DNA of 64,000 bases from ZC4RG35 sp964571765 (GTDB lineage: Bacteria; Actinomycetota; Acidimicrobiia; Spongiisociales; ZC4RG35), in the NCBI GenBank assembly GCA_964571765.1, contig CAZNDH010000002.1:90898-154897 (forward strand). The letters are read 5' to 3'. Both the position numbers and the translations under genes were made by a program. Under the pieces are notes generated by a model that searched no databases, was not told the DNA's origin, and worked only from the letters and a program-made list of their open reading frames with translations. Shown in pieces: positions 60,092 through 64,000 of the stretch (positions are counted from its first letter, which is position 1; the number at the start of each line of letters is the position of its first letter).

Positions 60092-61698
60092 TGACCAAGT
60101 TCATCTTCGTGACCGGGGGTGTGGTCTCCTCGCTGGGCAAGGGGCTGGCCGCCGCCTCGATCGGGTCACTGCTCGAGGCCCGGGGCCTCCGGGTCACTCT
60201 CCTGAAGATGGACCCGTACATCAACGTCGATGCCGGCACCATGAGCCCCTACCAGCACGGAGAGGTGTACGTCACCGACGACGGCGGAGAGACGGACCTC
60301 GATCTCGGACACTACGAGCGGTTCACCTCGGCTCGCATGACCCGCGACAGCAACATCACCGCCGGGAAGGTATACGGCACCGTGATCGACAAGGAGCGCC
60401 GGGGCGATTACCTCGGGCGCACGGTGCAGGTGATCCCCCACATCACCGACCAGATCAAGGCCTGTATCCGGAGGGTGGCGGGCGGCTTCGACGTGGTCAT
60501 CGTCGAGGTGGGCGGCACGGTGGGCGACATCGAGTCGCTGCCCTTCCTGGAGGCGGTCCGGCAGTTCAAGAAGGACGTGGGCAAGGACAACGTCATCTAC
60601 GTCCACCTGACGCTGGTCCCGTTCATCCAGGCGGCCGGCGAGCTCAAGACCAAGGCCACCCAGCATTCGGTCAAGGAGCTGCGCGCCATCGGCATCCAGC
60701 CCGACGTGCTGCTGTGTCGTACCGACAAGGCACACCCCCTGACCCCGGCCACCAAGTCGAAGATTGCCCTCTTCTGCGACGTGGAAGAGGAGGCGGTGAT
60801 CGCCGCCCGTGACGTGGACACGATCTACGAGGTGCCCCTGACCTTTCACGAGCAGGGGCTCGACGAGAGCGTCCTGCGCCTGCTCGGCCTTCCCGCTCCC
60901 CCCGCCGACCTGGGGCGGTGGATCGAGATCGTCCGGCGGCTGAAGTCGCCGCGGCGACGCGCGCGCATCGGGGTGGTGGGCAAGTACATCGAGGTCAAGG
61001 ACGCGTACAAGAGCCTCTACGAGGCGCTCACCCACGGCGGCATCGCCCACGAGGCCGCCGTCGACATCGTGTGGGTCGACGCCGAGCGGGTGGAGCGAGA
61101 GGGGCTGGCCGGCCATGTCCAGGGTCTGGACGGCATCCTCGTTCCCGGGGGATTCGGCGACCGGGGCATCGAGGGCAAGATCCAGGCCATCCGGTACGCC
61201 CGGGAGCGGCATGTGCCCTTCCTCGGCATCTGCCTGGGCATGCAGTGCGCGGTGATCGAGTACGCGCGCCACGTGTGCGGCATCGCGGGGGCCACCTCCG
61301 GCGAGTTCGACCCGGAGGCGGCGCATCGGGTCGTCGACCTCCTCCCCGAGCAGCGGGAGGTGCGGGCCAAGGGCGGGACGATGCGTCTGGGTCTGTACCC
61401 CATCGTGGTCGCCGAGGGGTCGGCCGCCATGCGCGCCTACCGGCAGGGGCTGATCCGCGAGCGACACCGTCACCGGTACGAGGTGAACAACGACTACGTG
61501 GCGATGCTGGAGAAGAACGGCCTGCGCTGCTCGGGCATCTGGCCGGAGAAGGACCTGGTCGAGATCATCGAGCTTCCCGATCACCCCTGGTTCGTCGCTG
61601 GCCAGTTCCATCCCGAGTTCCGCTCCCGGCCCTGGGCGCCCCATCCGCTCTTCGCGGCGTTCATCGGCGCCGCGCTTGACCCGTTGCGCCCGGCGTGA
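60091..61698 (+). CDS. pyrG: CTP synthase
   Basis: 535 residues. UTP + ATP + glutamine to CTP. N-terminal synthase domain: KFIFVTGGVVSSLGKGLAAASIG, KMDPYINVDAGTMSPYQHGEVYVTDDGGETDLDLGHYERF. C-terminal glutamine amidotransferase: FLGICLGMQ with Cys381, and GQFHPEF. Ribosome site GAGAAAGGGG at 60071-60080. In LPS-making bacteria pyrG-kdsA is a standard neighbourhood because CMP-Kdo synthesis uses CTP. First gene of the diderm-type block, coupled to kdsA by GTGA. Confidence 0.96.
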   Translation: MTKFIFVTGGVVSSLGKGLAAASIGSLLEARGLRVTLLKMDPYINVDAGTMSPYQHGEVYVTDDGGETDLDLGHYERFTSARMTRDSNITAGKVYGTVIDKERRGDYLGRTVQVIPHITDQIKACIRRVAGGFDVVIVEVGGTVGDIESLPFLEAVRQFKKDVGKDNVIYVHLTLVPFIQAAGELKTKATQHSVKELRAIGIQPDVLLCRTDKAHPLTPATKSKIALFCDVEEEAVIAARDVDTIYEVPLTFHEQGLDESVLRLLGLPAPPADLGRWIEIVRRLKSPRRRARIGVVGKYIEVKDAYKSLYEALTHGGIAHEAAVDIVWVDAERVEREGLAGHVQGLDGILVPGGFGDRGIEGKIQAIRYARERHVPFLGICLGMQCAVIEYARHVCGIAGATSGEFDPEAAHRVVDLLPEQREVRAKGGTMRLGLYPIVVAEGSAAMRAYRQGLIRERHRHRYEVNNDYVAMLEKNGLRCSGIWPEKDLVEIIELPDHPWFVAGQFHPEFRSRPWAPHPLFAAFIGAALDPLRPA

Positions 61699-62564
61699 GC
61701 TCCGGCCCGTCCGGTCCCGCCCCGACCCGGCCCGTCCGGGTGGGACCCGTCACCATCGGGGGTGGGGCGCCCCTGGCCCTGATCGGAGGGCCGTGCGCGA
61801 TCGAGAGCGAGGAGCACGCCCTCATGCTGGCGATGCGACTGCGGGCCGCGGCGGAGGCCGCCGGCGTCCCCTTCATCTACAAGTCGTCCTACGACAAGGC
61901 CAATCGCTCGTCGGTGCACTCGTACCGGGGGCCGGGTCTGCGCGACGGGCTCCGCATCCTCCGGCAGGTGCGCGAGCGCGCCCGGGTCCCGGTCCTGTCC
62001 GACGTCCACGACGTGTCCGAGGTGGGACCGGCGGCCGAGGTGCTGGACGTGCTGCAGGTGCCGGCCTTCCTCTGTCGCCAGACCGACCTGCTGCTCGCCT
62101 GCGGTCGCACCGGCAAGCCGGTGAACGTCAAGAAGGGCCAGTTCGTGGCGCCCCGGGACATGCGGAACGTCGTGGACAAGCTTCGCTCGACGGGAAACGA
62201 GGCGATCCTGCTCACGGAGCGGGGGGCCGCCTTCGGCTACAATAACCTCGTGGTCGACTTCCGCAGCCTGCCCATCATGCAGGAGCTCGGCTATCCGGTG
62301 GTCTTCGACGCCACCCACTCCGTCCAGCTTCCAGGAGGGCAGGGCGACCGCTCGGGCGGCGAGCGACAGTACGTGCCAGCCCTGGCCCGGGCGGCGGTGG
62401 CGGTGGGCGTCGACGCGGTGTTCATGGAGATCCACGAGGACCCGGACCGGACCATGCCGGACGGGCGCCCGCTGTCCGATGGACCCAACATGCTGCGGCT
62501 GGACGACGTGCCGCACTTGCTCGCGGGGCTTCGAGCGATCCGGACCGCCACCGGAGCGGCGTGA
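61695..62564 (+). CDS. kdsA: 3-deoxy-D-manno-octulosonate 8-phosphate synthase
   Basis: 289 residues from GTG 61695, overlapping pyrG by GTGA. Condenses arabinose-5-phosphate with phosphoenolpyruvate. Motifs: LIGGPCAIESEE (Cys34 indicates the metal-dependent class), YKSSYDKANRSS, LSDVHDV, FLCRQTDLL, GKPVNVKKGQF, FDATHSVQLPGG, FMEIHEDP. Makes the Kdo of lipid A core; this has no place in a monoderm actinobacterium. Coupled to kdsD. Confidence 0.95.
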   Translation: MSSGPSGPAPTRPVRVGPVTIGGGAPLALIGGPCAIESEEHALMLAMRLRAAAEAAGVPFIYKSSYDKANRSSVHSYRGPGLRDGLRILRQVRERARVPVLSDVHDVSEVGPAAEVLDVLQVPAFLCRQTDLLLACGRTGKPVNVKKGQFVAPRDMRNVVDKLRSTGNEAILLTERGAAFGYNNLVVDFRSLPIMQELGYPVVFDATHSVQLPGGQGDRSGGERQYVPALARAAVAVGVDAVFMEIHEDPDRTMPDGRPLSDGPNMLRLDDVPHLLAGLRAIRTATGAA

Positions 62565-63565
62565 TGGACGACGGGGTGCCCGTACGCGAGGGGACGGGGC
62601 GCGAGCGGATCCTCGCCATCGCCGAGCGTGTCCTCCGTCTCGAGGCCGAGAGTGTGCTTGCCCTGTGCGCGCGCCTCGACGACCGGTTCGTCCGGGCCGT
62701 CGACCTGATGCGGCACTGCCGGGGTCGCGTGGTCGTGACCGGCATGGGCAAGTCCGGTCACGTGGGCCGCAAGATCGCGGCCACCTTGTCGAGCACTGGG
62801 ACGCCGGCCTGCTTCCTGCATCCGGCCGAGGGCACCCACGGCGACCTCGGCATGGTGGCGCCCGGGGACGTGGTGCTGGGCGTGTCGAACTCCGGCGAGA
62901 CCGACGAGGTGCTCGGCCTGCTCCCGCAGGTCAAGCGGCTGGGGGCCTCGTTCATCGTGCTCACCGGGAGCGCGCGCTCGACCCTGGCCCGGCAGTCGGA
63001 CGTCGTGCTCGACGTGTCGGTTCGGGAAGAGGCGTGCCCCATGAACCTCGCGCCCACTTCGAGCACGACGGCCGCCCTCGCCATGGGGGACGCCCTGGCC
63101 ATGGCCCTCCTCGAGCTGCGGGGATTGCGTCCGGAGGACTACGCCGCGCTGCACCCGCGCGGGGCCCTGGGGTGGAAGGCGCTGTTCCGCGTCGCCGACC
63201 TGATGCACACGGGCGAGGCGATCCCGATGGTGTCCGAGGCGAGCACGGTGAAGCACGCGATCGAGGAGATCACCGCCAGGCGCCTGGGCATGACCACGGT
63301 GGTGGACGGGCAGGGCCGGCTGGTCGGCGTGATCACCGACGGGGATCTGCGCCGCGGCCAGCTCGCTGGCGCGTCGGACCTGGGTCGCCCCGCCCGGGAG
63401 GCGATGACGCGGGACCCGAAGCTCATCGACGGGGAGGAGCTGGCCACCCGGGCCCTGGCCCTCATGGAGACCCATGCCATCACCAGCCTCGTCATCACGG
63501 ACGGGCGGGGGCACCCCGCCGGGGTGATCCATCTGCACGACATCTTGCGCGCGAAGATCGTGTGA
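62561..63565 (+). CDS. kdsD: Arabinose-5-phosphate isomerase
   Basis: 334 residues (GTG 62561; ATG at the next codon). SIS domain at about 40-175 (VVVTGMGKSGHVGRKIAATLSSTGTPACFLHPAEGTHGDLGMV, SNSGETDE, NLAPTSSTTAALAMGDALA) then two CBS domains (about 205-330, ending THAITSLVITDGRGHPAGVIHLHDIL). Converts ribulose-5-phosphate to arabinose-5-phosphate, the first Kdo step. Overlaps kdsA and kdsC. Confidence 0.94.
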   Translation: MMDDGVPVREGTGRERILAIAERVLRLEAESVLALCARLDDRFVRAVDLMRHCRGRVVVTGMGKSGHVGRKIAATLSSTGTPACFLHPAEGTHGDLGMVAPGDVVLGVSNSGETDEVLGLLPQVKRLGASFIVLTGSARSTLARQSDVVLDVSVREEACPMNLAPTSSTTAALAMGDALAMALLELRGLRPEDYAALHPRGALGWKALFRVADLMHTGEAIPMVSEASTVKHAIEEITARRLGMTTVVDGQGRLVGVITDGDLRRGQLAGASDLGRPAREAMTRDPKLIDGEELATRALALMETHAITSLVITDGRGHPAGVIHLHDILRAKIV

Positions 63566-64000
63566 GACAGCGGGGGACGCCGGCGGACCGCATCGAGCTG
63601 CTCGTGCTGGACGTGGACGGGGTGCTCACCGACGGGGGGCTCCTCCTCGACGCCCGCGGGCAGGAGTGGAAGCGCTTTCACGTTCACGACGGCCTGGCGC
63701 TGGTGGCGGCCAGGCGCGCCGGCCTCCGGGTGGCGGTGGTCTCGGCCCGCTCGTCGCCGGCGGTGGAGCGGCGGATGGCGGAGCTCGGCGTGGAGGAGGT
63801 GCACCAGGGCGTTGCCGACAAGGCCCAGGTGGTCGGTGGACTCATCGAGCGCCTCGGCGTGACGCGGTCGCGGGTGGCGGCGATGGGCGACGACCTTCCC
63901 GACCTGCCGGTGATGATGATGGCGGGCCTTCGCCTGGCCCCGGCCGACGCCGTGCGGGAAGTCCGGCGGGCCGCGCACTGGGTGGCGCGTCGAGCCGGTG
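63562..64000 (+). CDS. kdsC: Kdo-8-phosphate phosphatase, 3' partial
   Basis: 146 codons from GTG 63562 (overlapping the kdsD stop by GTGA), running off the right edge without a stop. HAD phosphatase: LLVLDVDGVLTDGGLLL with nucleophile Asp17 and Asp19, GLALVAARRAGLRVAVVSARSS, and MGDDLPDLPVM for metal binding. Removes phosphate from Kdo-8-phosphate. Genomes with this block usually continue with lptC/lptA/lptB; that part is outside the window. Confidence 0.92.
   Translation, partial: MRQRGTPADRIELLVLDVDGVLTDGGLLLDARGQEWKRFHVHDGLALVAARRAGLRVAVVSARSSPAVERRMAELGVEEVHQGVADKAQVVGGLIERLGVTRSRVAAMGDDLPDLPVMMMAGLRLAPADAVREVRRAAHWVARRAG

Noticed and set aside
63139..63978. Long leftward open frame opposite kdsD/kdsC
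   Set aside because: Antisense shadow caused by high GC; the rightward kds genes have clear motifs.

Overview
The window is high-GC DNA that reads, up to about 60.06 kb, like one monoderm actinobacterial chromosome. Class Acidimicrobiia is my best guess, inferred from the gene families and not tested. Support comes from an Rv2578c-type radical SAM protein, an RskA-type anti-sigma/ECF pair, a fused alpha-beta branched-chain E1, a heliorhodopsin, many GTG/TTG starts, and dense operons joined by ATGA, GTGA and TGATG overlaps. I found no rRNA, tRNA, CRISPR array, prophage or intact insertion sequence. The only mobile trace is a frameshifted scrap of an IS256-type transposase near 10.2 kb.

Layout. 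0-8 kb: the 3' part of a YcaQ-like gene, purE with a glutaryl-CoA-dehydrogenase-type enzyme and a TPR protein, an MFS and an EamA transporter, and the purA-purD pair. 8-16.9 kb: glnA, truncated hemoglobin, an SDR coupled to a strongly diverged QueA-like protein, a dienelactone hydrolase, an ECF sigma/anti-sigma pair facing a lipoprotein, and two membrane-anchored unknowns. 16.9-26.6 kb: hyuA and hyuB (separated by a double-hotdog thioesterase and an AlkD-like glycosylase), then a glcDEF set and a membrane protein. 26.6-34 kb: argS with a GNAT enzyme, fused branched-chain 2-oxoacid dehydrogenase E1 with a valine-dehydrogenase-like enzyme, an unknown gene and a methyltransferase. 34-39 kb: a GMC oxidoreductase, then a coupled Sco / PCuAC / CtaG / Lgt row for copper delivery to cytochrome oxidase and lipoprotein maturation. 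39-49 kb: a LuxR-type regulator, DoxX, a radical SAM protein behind a perfect LexA-type box, a small heme-copper-oxidase-like protein with a cytochrome c lipoprotein, a PCD/VOC fusion, EamA, a luciferase-like monooxygenase, heliorhodopsin and a tandem GNAT. 49.3-58.3 kb: a DeoR-type repressor facing a complete sugar uptake and galactose catabolism operon (binding protein, double ATPase, two permeases, galT, Gfo/Idh/MocA oxidoreductase, galK). 58.4-60.06 kb: a CBS protein and the N-terminal part of an ATPase regulator.

At about 60.06-60.09 kb the content changes abruptly. The ATPase gene is cut off, and pyrG-kdsA-kdsD-kdsC follows as a tight operon. This is the CTP/Kdo module of diderm, LPS-making bacteria. 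In a genome that otherwise looks monoderm (and carries heliorhodopsin, a family reported mainly from organisms without an outer membrane), the simplest reading is a chimeric contig join; lateral transfer is the alternative. Conclusions should not be carried across this point without read-level evidence.

The best-supported novel leads inside the actinobacterial part are: the SDR/QueA-like pair whose QueA motifs are degraded; a possible ECF promoter directing the lipoprotein opposite the sigma gene; the LexA box before the radical SAM gene; the palindromic operator before the first EamA gene; and the galactose operon that carries an oxidoreductase where galE would be expected.
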